Assembly (NCBI GenBank): GCA_019636535.1
Contig: JAHBXK010000008.1
Coordinates: 1 to 64,000 of the forward strand
Reading direction: 5' to 3'
Source of the DNA: Phycisphaeraceae bacterium
GTDB taxonomy: Bacteria; Planctomycetota; Phycisphaerae; Phycisphaerales; UBA1924
Length of the DNA stretch: 64,000 nucleotides
The notes under the pieces were generated by a model. The model did no database searches. It was not told where the DNA came from and saw nothing but the letters and a program-made list of their open reading frames with translations. This document shows positions 1-8,254 of the stretch, one piece after another. The first letter of the stretch is position 1, and each line of letters begins with the position of its first letter. A program made the position numbers and the translations under genes.

Positions 1-362
1 AACTCGCCGTTGTCGTCGCGCTTCTTCAGCCCGACGTTGATCTCCAGCGGGATGTTGTGGAGCTCGATCGAGTCCTTCGGGGCCATGACGCCAACCGCGC
101 GGCAGATCGCGGAGAGCTCGCCCCGGGCGATCTTCACCGTCATCTCGCTCTTGTTCTCCAGGTTGAGCCGCGCCCAGACAAGGCGGCCCTTGCGCTCGCC
201 GTCGATGATCTGGAACGTGAGCTGGAGGTACTTCCCGCCGCCGGCCTTCGTCGGCTTCATCTCCGACTCGGTGATGACGGCGATGTACTTGCCCGCGGGG
301 ATCGGGTCGAGGGCGACGGAGGGGTCCACGTTGTTCGCGTCGAAGTTGTTCAGGTTCGCCAT
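1..362 (-). CDS. DUF669 family phage protein (3' end cut by window)
   Basis: The minus strand is open from an ATG at 362 to the window edge, giving about 120 residues that begin MANLNNFDANNVDPS. The segment DPIPAGKYIAVITESEMKPT followed by GGGKYLQLTFQIIDG is the typical opening of DUF669 proteins, which occur in phages and integrative elements beside recombination and replication ATPases. Their role is not firmly established; a single-strand DNA-binding or recombination accessory role is often proposed. The gene lies 14 bp downstream of the P-loop ATPase stop and is probably co-transcribed with it. The C-terminus lies outside the window. Confidence 0.75.
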   Translation of the reverse strand, partial: MANLNNFDANNVDPSVALDPIPAGKYIAVITESEMKPTKAGGGKYLQLTFQIIDGERKGRLVWARLNLENKSEMTVKIARGELSAICRAVGVMAPKDSIELHNIPLEINVGLKKRDDNGE

Positions 363-376
363 GGGTCAGAGTCCTT

Positions 377-1303
377 TCAGTTGGTGGCGGCCGCGCCCTC
401 GTCGGGCGCGGCTTCGGTGGTCTGGGTGAGCGGGGGAGTGGGCGTGGTCGGGCTGCTCTCGCCGCGAGAGGCGGCGACGTGCTCCGCGAAGACGCGGTAG
501 TCGAGGGGCAGCTCCTCGGGGAGGTTCAGACGGTTCTTGGCGACGTGCGCCGGCCGCTCGACGGTGCGGATGATCCGCTCACCGGTGCCCACGCCGTTGT
601 GCTTCGCCTTGTTGAACCCCTCGTCCACCTTGACGGTCAGCACCTTGTACGTGGCGAAGAACACCTCGTCGGCCCACTCCTGCACCAGCGCCGAGGCGAG
701 CTTGTGCAGGCGGGGGCTGTAGCGGTCGTAGGGGACGGTCTCGGGGTTCTCGAACTTTTCGATCTTGGCGTGGGCGATGACGACGACGGTCATGCCGCGG
801 TCGCCGCGGAGGGCGTCGAGCGCCCCAAGCACCATCCGCCACTTCTCGATGGCGAACGTGTACCCCTTGGCGTACCCGATCTTCTCAATGCTCTCGACCT
901 GCTCGTCCTCGCAGACCTCGTTCCAGATGAGGCGCTCGAGCCAGTCGAGCGAGTCGATGACGACGGTCCTGTACCCGTGCTCGCCGGAATACAGCGACTC
1001 GAGCGCCGCCATCACGTCGCCGAGCGACTTGGCCAGCGGGAACGACTCGCACTCGATGTCCCCCAGACCGTCCTCGGTCGGGATGAAGATGGGGCTCTCG
1101 GCCATCGCGCCGAACGTGCTCTTGCCGATCCCGTGCGTGCCATACAGCATCACGCGGCGGGGCTTGGGCCTGCGGCCCTTGGTGATCTGGTTCATCAGGG
1201 TGGTCGCGGTCATGTGGTCTCCATCAGGGATGAGGTCGTGCGGGAAGATGTCGCGGACGAAGTCGCCTTGGCCGAGACGGACGAGCGGCAGGGATGTGGT
1301 CAT
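377..1303 (-). CDS. Phage-type P-loop ATPase (AAA_24-like nucleotide-binding protein)
   Basis: This 308 aa protein has a Walker A motif GTHGIGKST at residues 55-63 and a Walker B strand TVVIDSLD at 113-120. Arrangement and length fit the AAA_24 family of phage nucleotide-binding proteins, which usually sit next to DUF669 genes, as here, and are thought to act in phage recombination or replication. The C-terminal 25 residues are Thr/Pro/Ala-rich and probably disordered. The ATG at 1303 overlaps the stop of the upstream gene (ATGA), suggesting translational coupling; an internal ATG at 1213 (MTATTLMNQ) with a weak GGAG is an alternative start that keeps the whole ATPase domain. The family call is sound, the exact role is not. 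Confidence 0.8.
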   Translation of the reverse strand: MTTSLPLVRLGQGDFVRDIFPHDLIPDGDHMTATTLMNQITKGRRPKPRRVMLYGTHGIGKSTFGAMAESPIFIPTEDGLGDIECESFPLAKSLGDVMAALESLYSGEHGYRTVVIDSLDWLERLIWNEVCEDEQVESIEKIGYAKGYTFAIEKWRMVLGALDALRGDRGMTVVVIAHAKIEKFENPETVPYDRYSPRLHKLASALVQEWADEVFFATYKVLTVKVDEGFNKAKHNGVGTGERIIRTVERPAHVAKNRLNLPEELPLDYRVFAEHVAASRGESSPTTPTPPLTQTTEAAPDEGAAATN

Positions 1304-1605
1304 GTGGCCGCCACACGCTCGTCGTGTGGCGAGGCTGCCTCCACCCGACGAACGGTGAATGCGTCCTCTCCGAACTCGCGCCGCACGAACCCGACGAACA
1401 CCTGGTTCAGCGCCTGGCCCACAGGAGTGGTCGCGTCGAGGATCACCGTGCGGCGTGAGGGCTCAGACGTGAACCGAGCATCCAACCGAGCACGCGACTC
1501 TCCGTGCAAGCTCTCGATTGCGATGAACGCAAGATCGAGAGTGGCGGCCACTTCTGGGAAGTGAACGCCCGGGCTGAAGATGTAGCGATAGATGTCCTGT
1601 GGCAT
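1300..1605 (-). CDS. Hypothetical protein in phage-type operon
   Basis: This unrecognised protein is 101 aa if it starts at the ATG at 1605, which has an AAGGA ribosome site 6 nt upstream. The frame stays open to 1680, but that extension would run through the 23 bp repeat at 1631-1653 and has no ribosome site. The sequence opens MPQDIYRYIFSPGVHFPEVA and contains a hydrophobic stretch AATLDLAFIAIESLHG; it shows no transmembrane segment or catalytic motif I can name. It overlaps the ATPase gene by 4 nt, so the two are probably expressed together. Confidence 0.6.
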   Translation of the reverse strand: MPQDIYRYIFSPGVHFPEVAATLDLAFIAIESLHGESRARLDARFTSEPSRRTVILDATTPVGQALNQVFVGFVRREFGEDAFTVRRVEAASPHDERVAAT

Positions 1606-1630
1606 GTACTGTCCTTCGTGGTCGTCGTGA

Positions 1631-1653
1631 CCGGCTACTGGATACCTACGCGA
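1631..1653 (+). repeat. 23 bp direct repeat, copy 1
   Basis: The 23 bp beginning CCGGCTACTGGATACC are repeated exactly, in the same orientation, at 8255-8277. The bases on either side do not match. Copy 1 sits 26 bp upstream of the ATG at 1605 on the minus strand. It could be a shared upstream control element, an attachment-site remnant or part of a dispersed repeat; the sequence alone does not decide. Confidence 0.85.
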
Positions 1654-1676
1654 CAGCGCCCGACGAATGCGCGCGA

Positions 1677-2240
1677 TCACAGGTACACCCGCAGCCCCGC
1701 GTCTTCGAACAGACGCTGAAGGTCGGCGAAGTGCCGCGCCGCCGCGCGGCGCGAGAGCCCGAGTTCCGCGCCGATCGAGTTGACGCTGCCGCCGCGTCCG
1801 AGGGCGTCCATGAACCGGCGGTGCGTCTCGGAAGGCAGCCGTTCACGCAGGTCGGCCAGGTCGCGTGCGAGATCCTGGAGCCGCTGCCGCGTGCTCGCGG
1901 CTTCGGGCGTCGTCTGGTGGCGATCGACCATGCGGCCGCTCTCGTCAAGCACGGGATCGTTGAGCGAGCAGTCCTCGCGCTCCGGGGTGCGCTTCTCGGC
2001 GAACCGGTACCGGATGATGGAGACCAGCCTGCGCCGGATGATCCTGTCGATGAAGGTGCGCTGGCAAGCCTTCTCGGAGTCCCAGCGGGCGAGCCGGAGC
2101 TCGACATGGATACGAAGTTCCTGCTCGATGTCCTCGATGTCGCTGAGAGACATGCCGCGGCGTCGGCACAGCCGACGCGCCTTGCGAGCGATGAGCCAAA
2201 TTGCGTACTCGTGATTGTCGTTGGAGTTCATGGCGTTCAT
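1677..2240 (-). CDS. Sigma-factor-like / HTH regulator of mobile element
   Basis: This 187 aa protein starts at an ATG at 2240 with a GAGGA ribosome site 6-7 nt upstream; the frame is open further upstream but those residues look non-coding. Residues 31-85 (SLSDIEDIEQELRIHVELRL, then basic FIDRIIRRRLVSIIRYRF) resemble sigma-70 region 2. Residues 150-178 (GSVNSIGAELGLSRRAAARH) form a helix-turn-helix like region 4. It therefore looks like a small sigma-like or phage late-gene regulator, likely controlling the element's own genes. It lacks recognisable regions 1 and 3. Assignment rests on pattern only, and a non-sigma HTH protein is possible. Confidence 0.65.
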   Translation of the reverse strand: MNAMNSNDNHEYAIWLIARKARRLCRRRGMSLSDIEDIEQELRIHVELRLARWDSEKACQRTFIDRIIRRRLVSIIRYRFAEKRTPEREDCSLNDPVLDESGRMVDRHQTTPEAASTRQRLQDLARDLADLRERLPSETHRRFMDALGRGGSVNSIGAELGLSRRAAARHFADLQRLFEDAGLRVYL

Positions 2241-2403
2241 GTGTGTTCCTCGTTGGCCGAGGAGGACGCCGGGGTGCCTGCGGAACCACGCGCGGAGAGC
2301 CATGCAACAAACGAGGCGCTGCGAGTTCGCGGTGTTCCGCGACACCCACAACGCCTCCGCTGTGCGGCCGGCTATTGCGCTGTGTGCTGGTTGTTCTGTT
2401 GTC

Positions 2404-2727
2404 TTACGCCGCCTGATGATCCTGCTCGATCTCGAGCAGGAATGGCAGGCCATGCTTGATCTCGACCGTCACCTGCGTGCCGTCGCTCAGATGCGACAGC
2501 TCCGACAGCAAGGCGACCTGCTCCTTACAGAGTTTGAAGTCGGCGTGAAGGGCCTCGGGCCTGGGAAGGTTTTCCCCGCTTGCGATCTTCACGGACCGGA
2601 GCGTGCGCCACGGCTGGGTCGGGTCGGGCTCACCGTTCCGGACCCGGAAGACAATCCGGCCGAAGTTGATGCGCTGGCACCGTTCGATGACTTGCTGAGT
2701 GGGCTTCGACAGATGGGCTCGCTGCAT
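2404..2727 (-). CDS. Hypothetical protein of mobile element
   Basis: This is an unrecognised 107 aa cytosolic protein with an ATG at 2727 and an AGGAG ribosome site about 9 nt upstream, which makes it a believable gene. It contains a basic N-terminus (MQRAHLSKPTQQVIERCQR) and a beta-rich middle (NFGRIVFRVRNGEPDP) and ends DHQAA. No enzyme motif or membrane segment is visible. It lies 163 bp upstream of the sigma-like gene on the same strand. Confidence 0.6.
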   Translation of the reverse strand: MQRAHLSKPTQQVIERCQRINFGRIVFRVRNGEPDPTQPWRTLRSVKIASGENLPRPEALHADFKLCKEQVALLSELSHLSDGTQVTVEIKHGLPFLLEIEQDHQAA

Positions 2728-2925
2728 GCTGGTTGCTCCTGTGGCTGGGTCGTCTGCGGCCGCTTCAGCGGTCGCGTTTCACAGGGCAAATGAAACAGCG
2801 CACAGCACGCTGCTTGTAGGACAAGTCTCATGCCGATGGGACATGTGCGCCCGCCAAGACCCCGCATCGATCGGTCGCGGGAAGCGGGGTGCCTCAGGTC
2901 TCAGATTCTCAAGACAGGTCTGGCG

Positions 2926-4101
2926 CTACGGGGTCTGGAACGGCCGGATCGTTACCGAAAGGGGGTTCAGCCGGTACCCCCCGGAGGCGTCCGACTGGCT
3001 CGACATGCGGCAGGTCTGAACGATGTCCTCGCGGCCGATCGGTGTCCCGACCTTGCGCTTTATCGCCGTCTCGATGTCCGACTGGAGGTTGTTGACGAGC
3101 TTGCGCAGCGAGGTCTCGTCCCCGTAGACGTGGCCGGCCGTCTTCATTGCCGCCATGAGCTTCTTGATGGTGAGCGCGGCGAACTCATCGACCGCCTTTC
3201 GCCCGGCCACGTCCGCCACGTACTGGTCCCACAGGATTCGGAACAACGCCAACCGTGGTCCGGCCTGTGGATTGATGACGACCTCCCCGTTGACCCGAAC
3301 CACGTCTCGGCCAAGCTCGACGACGAACACCCGTCTGGGCTGCGGCTTGAGTTCGGGCTGGATAGGAACATGGCCCTTGGCGTAGACCGGGACATCCACC
3401 CTGCTCATGGTTGACGCGGGTCGGGCCGACGCCAGATCAGTGAGCACCTTTCGCAGGTCGGCCGCGCCGCTCACCAAATCGGCCAGCGCCACGCGGGAAA
3501 CCCATTCATCCCTGAGGAACCGGCCCTCCGGCGCGGCAGGGTTGATGGTGACGTAGCAGACCGGGTTGGTTGCGGCGAAGGCGGCGCTGTTGAATCGACT
3601 GTCCGCAGGCCCGTCCGCGTCCGCCACGCAGACGACGACGCCAAGCGCCGCGAACCCGTCCGCGCGAAAGGCGTGATCCCCGACATCCGCGACGCTGGTT
3701 GAAACCTCGGCCAGCCGCTCTCGAATCCACGCTACGACGCCGGCCTGGGACACGGAGGGCTGGAGCACGCGCTGGCGGCGCTTGTTCAACGAGTACGGCC
3801 TGACCGGGCGGTCGCACTTTGGGCACCGAATCTCGTCTGCATCTTCGTCCTGGCCATCCTCCAGGAAGATGCGACCCTGACATGTGCGGTTCCGGGGCGG
3901 AAAGTCGGCATCGCGTGGCTCGACGCATTGGACGAACTCGCGCACGCCGAAGGAGATCAGCCCGCACCCCCGCAGGTGCTCGGCCGCGGCGAGGAGGTCA
4001 TCAGGGGGTGCCTCGACCCGCACACCGTCCTCCAGCAGAGCGGTCGCGTGCTCACGACTGACGGGCGAACCGTTTCTCGGTGGAGAGGATCGGGATGGCA
4101 T
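2926..4101 (-). CDS. Unknown protein with zinc ribbon and C-terminal winged-helix-like domain
   Basis: I do not recognise this 391 aa protein. Cys74, Cys93 and Cys96 (TCQG ... RCPKCDRP) look like three ligands of a zinc ribbon. A middle part has beta strands such as GVVVCVADADG and NPVCYVTINP. Residues about 258-382 resemble a winged-helix effector domain: VVRVNGEVVINPQ at the start, a long helix LRKLVNNLQSDIETAI, and a terminal GGYRLNP hairpin. The first 50 bp overlap the end of the 449 aa gene; an alternative GTG start at 4023, preceded by GGAGG at 5 nt spacing, would remove the overlap and cost 26 low-complexity residues. It forms a two-gene unit with that neighbour inside the mobile element. 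A DNA-binding sensor is a guess. Confidence 0.65.
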   Translation of the reverse strand: MPSRSSPPRNGSPVSREHATALLEDGVRVEAPPDDLLAAAEHLRGCGLISFGVREFVQCVEPRDADFPPRNRTCQGRIFLEDGQDEDADEIRCPKCDRPVRPYSLNKRRQRVLQPSVSQAGVVAWIRERLAEVSTSVADVGDHAFRADGFAALGVVVCVADADGPADSRFNSAAFAATNPVCYVTINPAAPEGRFLRDEWVSRVALADLVSGAADLRKVLTDLASARPASTMSRVDVPVYAKGHVPIQPELKPQPRRVFVVELGRDVVRVNGEVVINPQAGPRLALFRILWDQYVADVAGRKAVDEFAALTIKKLMAAMKTAGHVYGDETSLRKLVNNLQSDIETAIKRKVGTPIGREDIVQTCRMSSQSDASGGYRLNPLSVTIRPFQTP

Positions 4102-5401
4102 GCGTATCTCTCATGAAGTCCTCGAACTGCTTCCGCAAGGTCGCATTGAGGCGATGGTCCATGTAACGCACGACGTACTCGTCCTGCGCTGTATCGAGTT
4201 TGTCAAACCGCATGTCGATACGCTTCGCCTCGTAGACGACCTTGAGCTTTGTGACCCGGTCGATGTGCTGCGTAAGGCTGCTGTGGTCGCGTTCCAAAGA
4301 TGCCACCGCTCGCTGAACGACGTCCGGGTCATCGTGGCTGACACGCAGATCGACCCCATCGAGCGGAGACGATTGCACCTCCAGGTCGGTCAGCCGCAGC
4401 CCTTCGCAGGTACCCGCTTTGAGTTGGTCGAGCAGAGTGTGAATCTGCTGCGCGTAAGTGACCTCCGATTCGTTGTCGTATTCGACGGCCTTCCCGAAGT
4501 ACGCCGACGCGATCGCGTTGGCGATCTGAAGCGGCACGTCATTGCTGTCCGACGAGATGTTGACGCGCTTCGCGTTGTCGGCGAAGTCAAGGATGATCCA
4601 CTCGACGCGATGCCCGTGGCGAATCTGTCCCTCGCTGATGATGTGCTGGGGACGCTCGGGTCGCCGGATGAAGACAAGGTGGTGGTGGTTGTGCCTGAAG
4701 ACGTTCTTGAGCTGGCTCTGGCGCTGGTCGCGCCGTTGCTTGTCGAACGCCTCCAAAACCTGCTTGGCCTGCTTCTGCGTGAGAAAAGCCTCGAAGGGCG
4801 TGCCCGGTTGTCGTGTCTTCTGCTTCAGCGCCATCCGCGCGAAGCCGGACTTGTGGATCTTGTCCAGGTGGAAGAGGGTCTTGAGATGCTCGGGGCTCGC
4901 GTGCAGCAGTGCATAGAGCAAGGCGAGCGTGTCAAAGGTCTCCTGGTCTTTGCCTTTGCAAAGGTCCAAGACCTGCGGCTCGAGGACGGTGGACGCCAAG
5001 TCCGCCACCGCGAACTTCCCCTTGCGGCGGGCAAACTGATCCGTAAGGTAGAAAGGCGTGAGCGCGCCGTTGCAGCGGGCGACGGCATCACGCTTGTCCT
5101 TCATCCGGGCCGCGTCGTCGATGCTGAGCACGCGGCAGAGTACATCAAGCTGACGCCCGGTCCGACACGCGACCCAGCTCGTGAGGCGTGACGGGTCCTC
5201 CTCGAACTGTCGGAGGACGGCCCCGATCGGGAGTTCGAGCTCATTCTCCCAGAGACCCAGGGTAACCGAGTTGGCCTGACCAGATTTCGCCACGCCGCAC
5301 CGTCCGTCCCTGAACATCGCCATTACCGCTGCCCGGACCCTGACGTGGTCCCTGCCGGAGGCAGACCTTCCGTGTTCTTGGCGGACATTGTACCTGTTCA
5401 C
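4052..5401 (-). CDS. Unknown 449 aa protein paired with the zinc/winged-helix gene
   Basis: This soluble 449 aa protein is unrecognised; no transmembrane segment, P-loop or nuclease motif is evident. It is helix-rich and charged, with a His cluster VFRHNHHHLVFIRR near the middle and a long Lys/Arg/Asp-rich C-terminal helix region (VVYEAKRIDMRFDKLDTAQ). The GTG at 5401 is used as start; the first ATG is at residue 27, and neither has a clear ribosome site. Its 3' end overlaps the following gene, which implies co-translation. It lies 19 bp downstream of the ParB-type HTH gene, so it occupies the usual cargo position behind a serine-recombinase module. Function cannot be inferred from sequence. 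Confidence 0.6.
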   Translation of the reverse strand: MNRYNVRQEHGRSASGRDHVRVRAAVMAMFRDGRCGVAKSGQANSVTLGLWENELELPIGAVLRQFEEDPSRLTSWVACRTGRQLDVLCRVLSIDDAARMKDKRDAVARCNGALTPFYLTDQFARRKGKFAVADLASTVLEPQVLDLCKGKDQETFDTLALLYALLHASPEHLKTLFHLDKIHKSGFARMALKQKTRQPGTPFEAFLTQKQAKQVLEAFDKQRRDQRQSQLKNVFRHNHHHLVFIRRPERPQHIISEGQIRHGHRVEWIILDFADNAKRVNISSDSNDVPLQIANAIASAYFGKAVEYDNESEVTYAQQIHTLLDQLKAGTCEGLRLTDLEVQSSPLDGVDLRVSHDDPDVVQRAVASLERDHSSLTQHIDRVTKLKVVYEAKRIDMRFDKLDTAQDEYVVRYMDHRLNATLRKQFEDFMRDTHAIPILSTEKRFARQS

Positions 5402-5420
5402 GGGCTCAGGCGACCAGGCG

Positions 5421-5846
5421 TCAGGTTGTTGACAGGGTGTCGCTTTTCTCCCGCCAGAGCCGCCGCTGCTTCCGCCAGTCGGGAAGGGCCGAGATGGGCC
5501 GGAGGTCCCGTTCTGTGACCTGGTCCCGGCCCTTCTCTACCCGGGGAAGGTTGAGGATGGCTTCCTGGATGTCCGGGGCCAGATGCAGGAGGTTCATGAT
5601 CTGCGTGACGCGTGCGCGGGTGACGTGCCCGAGGCGGGCGATCTCGGCAAGATCGCGCACCTCGCCGTCGCGGATCAGTTGCTCGAAGCGGATGGCGAGG
5701 GCCATGAGCCGGGTCACGCGGGGGATGTTGCCCAGCGGCGCGGCGGTGCTCGCGGGCTTCTCGCCGACGACCGCCTTCTTCTTCCCGCGGCGCGTCGCTT
5801 GAAAGTGGACCTTGAACTCGATGCGTGGCGCTGCCCGGCTCGTCAT
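5421..5846 (-). CDS. ParB-type HTH protein coupled to recombinase
   Basis: This 141 aa basic protein overlaps the recombinase stop by 4 nt (ATGA). Residues about 48-98 (ALAIRFEQLIRDGEVRDLAE, then RLGHVTRARVTQIMNLLHL) resemble the helix-turn-helix of ParB/KorB-like proteins, without the ParB nuclease domain. Similar small HTH proteins accompany large serine recombinases in related integrative elements. A role in recombination directionality or in regulation of the module is plausible but inferred. The C-terminus is Trp/Arg-rich (LPDWRKQRRLWREKSD). Confidence 0.7.
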   Translation of the reverse strand: MTSRAAPRIEFKVHFQATRRGKKKAVVGEKPASTAAPLGNIPRVTRLMALAIRFEQLIRDGEVRDLAEIARLGHVTRARVTQIMNLLHLAPDIQEAILNLPRVEKGRDQVTERDLRPISALPDWRKQRRLWREKSDTLSTT

Positions 5847-7420
5847 ACCGCAACCTCCTCTTCAACCTCGGCCGCGAGCGCCCGCAGCCCATCTGGATAG
5901 AACGTCAGCGAGACGGTGCCCGTCGAGCCGTCGTAGTCCACCTGCTGGACGAGCAGACGCACCACCCGGGCCTGCTCCTTCGGCGTCAAGGTTTCCCATA
6001 CCGGGTCGAAGGCGGCAAGCGACTCGGCGACCTCCCGCTCGTCCACGAGCTGGCGGCTCAGCGCAACTGCCTGCTCCCGCAGCGCCGTCATCGTCTGCTC
6101 ACCGGCGCGGATGCGTTCGTTGAGCTCGCCGAGCTGGGCGGCCCCCGTGCCGTTCGTCGTCCCCGCCTCGGTAGCCAGAGTCCGGACGTCGCGGTAGTGT
6201 CGCTTCAGTTCCCGCTCCAGCGCCGCCCGCTCCGTCTCCAACACCGCGATCGCCTCCTTCGCCTGCTTCCGCGAGTGCTTGAGCGTGGCCCCGAGCAACG
6301 CGGGGTCGCGGCCGATGGCCCGGATCTGTTCCACCACGAGCCGCTCGATCTCGGCGGCGGGGATGGACTTGGACGGGCACGTATGCCACCCGCGCTTCTG
6401 CGCCCGCAGGCACACGTAGTAGCGGTACTGAATGCTCCCGTTCTTGGTCGAGTACGTGTGCCCCATCGAGCACCCGCAGGGTGTGCAATAGAGCAAGCCC
6501 TTCAGCAGCGCCCCGTACTTGTTGCGGACCGCCGCGCCGCCCGTCCGCCCGTTGCGGGCCAAGAGCTGCTGCGCCCGCTGCCAGATCGCGGGATCGACGA
6601 TCGCCTCGTGCTCCCCCGCGTGGACCTCGTTCTTGTACTTGACCTTCCCGAGATAGGCGACGTTGGTGAGGAGCTTGAACACGCTGTTCTTGTCGAACAC
6701 CCTCCCGCCACGCGCCTTGCCCTTCCGCGTCGTCCACTGCTTGTTGAGCCACTCGCGGGCGTCGATGGCCTTCACCGTGGCGATCAGCGACTGGTGCTCC
6801 AGGTACATAGAGAAAATCTCGCGGACACGGGCGGCCTCTTCCTCATTGACCACGAGCCGGAACCCGCGAGGGTCCACGTCGTAGCCGAGGATCGGGTGCC
6901 CGCCCGCCCACTTCCCCTTGCGCCGGGTGGCTGCGATCTTGTCCCGCGTCCGCTCGGAGATGATCTCGCGCTCGAACTGGGCAAACGAGAGGAGGACGTT
7001 GAGCACGAGCCGCCCCATCGACGAGGCAGTGTTGAACTGCTGGGTGACCGAGACGAACGAGACCCTGTGCCGCTCGAACGTCTCCATCATCCGGGCGAAA
7101 TCGAGCAGGGAGCGGCTGAGCCGGTCTACCTTGTAGACCACCACGCAATCGATCTTGCCCGCCTCGATGTCGGCCATGAGCCGCTTAAGCGCCGGCCGGT
7201 CCATGTTGCCGCCCGTGAACCCGCCGTCGTCGTACTGCTCGGGCAGGCACACCCAGCCTTCGTTCTTCTGGCTGGCGATGTACGCCTCGCCGCTCTCTCG
7301 CTGGGCGTCGAGGGAGTTGAATTCCTGCTCGAGCCCCTCCTCACTGCTCTTGCGGGTGTAGATGGCGCACCGGACGGCGGGCACCTTGCCGTTGCTCTGG
7401 TTGGATCGGTGTCGCGTCAT
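5843..7420 (-). CDS. Large serine recombinase (site-specific integrase)
   Basis: This 525 aa protein has the resolvase catalytic domain at residues 16-165. Ser25 in IYTRKSSEEG is the expected nucleophile, followed by FNSLDAQRESGEAYI, the YKVDRLSRSLLDF signature at 96-108 and a long helix ending in ERTRDKIAATRRKGKWAGG. A recombinase domain follows, with a zinc ribbon at about 310-350 (Cys312, Cys315, Cys337, Cys348) and a coiled-coil stretch after about residue 390. It is expected to integrate and excise the element. The ATG at 7420 overlaps the DUF2924 stop (ATGA), and its own stop overlaps the HTH gene. The frame stays open upstream to 8074, but that part lies over DUF2924 and is not used. 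Confidence 0.95.
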   Translation of the reverse strand: MTRHRSNQSNGKVPAVRCAIYTRKSSEEGLEQEFNSLDAQRESGEAYIASQKNEGWVCLPEQYDDGGFTGGNMDRPALKRLMADIEAGKIDCVVVYKVDRLSRSLLDFARMMETFERHRVSFVSVTQQFNTASSMGRLVLNVLLSFAQFEREIISERTRDKIAATRRKGKWAGGHPILGYDVDPRGFRLVVNEEEAARVREIFSMYLEHQSLIATVKAIDAREWLNKQWTTRKGKARGGRVFDKNSVFKLLTNVAYLGKVKYKNEVHAGEHEAIVDPAIWQRAQQLLARNGRTGGAAVRNKYGALLKGLLYCTPCGCSMGHTYSTKNGSIQYRYYVCLRAQKRGWHTCPSKSIPAAEIERLVVEQIRAIGRDPALLGATLKHSRKQAKEAIAVLETERAALERELKRHYRDVRTLATEAGTTNGTGAAQLGELNERIRAGEQTMTALREQAVALSRQLVDEREVAESLAAFDPVWETLTPKEQARVVRLLVQQVDYDGSTGTVSLTFYPDGLRALAAEVEEEVAV

Positions 7421-7941
7421 CGTGCCTCCGCGGCCTTCGGTGCCTGAATCCCGAAGAACAGGTATCCGTTCCAGTGCGCCCCGGTGACCGCATGCGCGAC
7501 CGCCGAGAGCGACCGGTAGATCGTCCCCTCGTAGTCGAACCCGTTCGGCAGCACCCGGACGCGGATGGTGCGGCCCCGATACTCCCGAGTTAGGAGCGCC
7601 CCGGGCATCGGGAGGCGGGCGTCGGCGGGGGCCTCGACCCGCTTGGTGACCACACGGCCGCCGGGGGCGATGGGGGGTCGGGCCGCCACCTTGACCGGCT
7701 CGGCCCCGACCGGCGCTCGCGTGCGGAGGTCGGCGTCGTTGGCGATCTCCAGCGCTCGCTGCCGCGCCCGGTCCGGCAGCCCGCCCTCCGCGTTGGCCTG
7801 AATCCGCCACGCGATGCGGCGGACCAGGAACTCCTTGTGGAACGAGCGTGTCTGCTCGCCGAAGACCTCGGCGTACTCGCGCCTGAGTTCCCCGACGGTC
7901 ATCCGCCGCAGTTCGCTCACCTTCTGTCCCAGGTTCAGCAT
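7417..7941 (-). CDS. DUF2924 domain protein
   Basis: This 174 aa protein matches DUF2924. The N-terminal half has LRRMTVGELRREYAEVFGEQ and HKEFLVRRIAWRIQANAEGG. The C-terminal half has LTREYRGRTIRVRVLPNGFD followed by YEGTIYRSLSAVAHAVTGAHW and an ending like NGYLFFG. DUF2924 genes regularly precede large serine recombinases in phage-like and integrative elements; the biochemical role is unknown. The gene is coupled to the recombinase by a 4 nt overlap and follows the 68 aa gene by 26 bp, so the three form one operon. Confidence 0.9.
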   Translation of the reverse strand: MLNLGQKVSELRRMTVGELRREYAEVFGEQTRSFHKEFLVRRIAWRIQANAEGGLPDRARQRALEIANDADLRTRAPVGAEPVKVAARPPIAPGGRVVTKRVEAPADARLPMPGALLTREYRGRTIRVRVLPNGFDYEGTIYRSLSAVAHAVTGAHWNGYLFFGIQAPKAAEAR

Positions 7942-7967
7942 CGCACATCACCGCCTTTCTCTGGCCG

Positions 7968-8174
7968 TTAACCAGTGGCCCCATCAGGGCGAGGAGGTGC
8001 GGCCAGTTCAAGGCATGTGGCCGAGGATTCCGGCAGATTCTCGGCGGGGACGGGATGTGCCGGAACCCGCCCATGCAGCCGCAGAATCCCGCGGGCGAAG
8101 ATGCTGGCGACCTCGTCGAGGCGCTGCTCCGGCATCATGTCCGCCGGGTCGGTCGGGTCGGGGCGCAGCGACAT
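7968..8174 (-). CDS. Small protein of recombinase module
   Basis: This 68 aa protein has an ATG at 8174 and a strong AAGGAG ribosome site. It contains EQRLDEVASIFARGILRLHG, a short motif seen in small proteins upstream of DUF2924-recombinase pairs, and a Pro-rich C-terminus. Its function is unknown. It is the first gene of the module, about 80 bp downstream of the second copy of the 23 bp repeat. Confidence 0.7.
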   Translation of the reverse strand: MSLRPDPTDPADMMPEQRLDEVASIFARGILRLHGRVPAHPVPAENLPESSATCLELAAPPRPDGATG

Positions 8175-8254
8175 CGCGCACTCCTTCCGGAGATGCTCAC
8201 CCGTCCGTGGTCGGTCGTGGTGATCAGGGACCAGTCGCCCGCGGCACGACGCCG

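Noticed and set aside
5825-7447. A 540-codon plus-strand open frame opposite the serine recombinase
   Set aside because: It is antisense to a gene with clear catalytic motifs; its product is Arg/Leu/Val-rich without domain features, as expected for shadow frames in GC-rich DNA.
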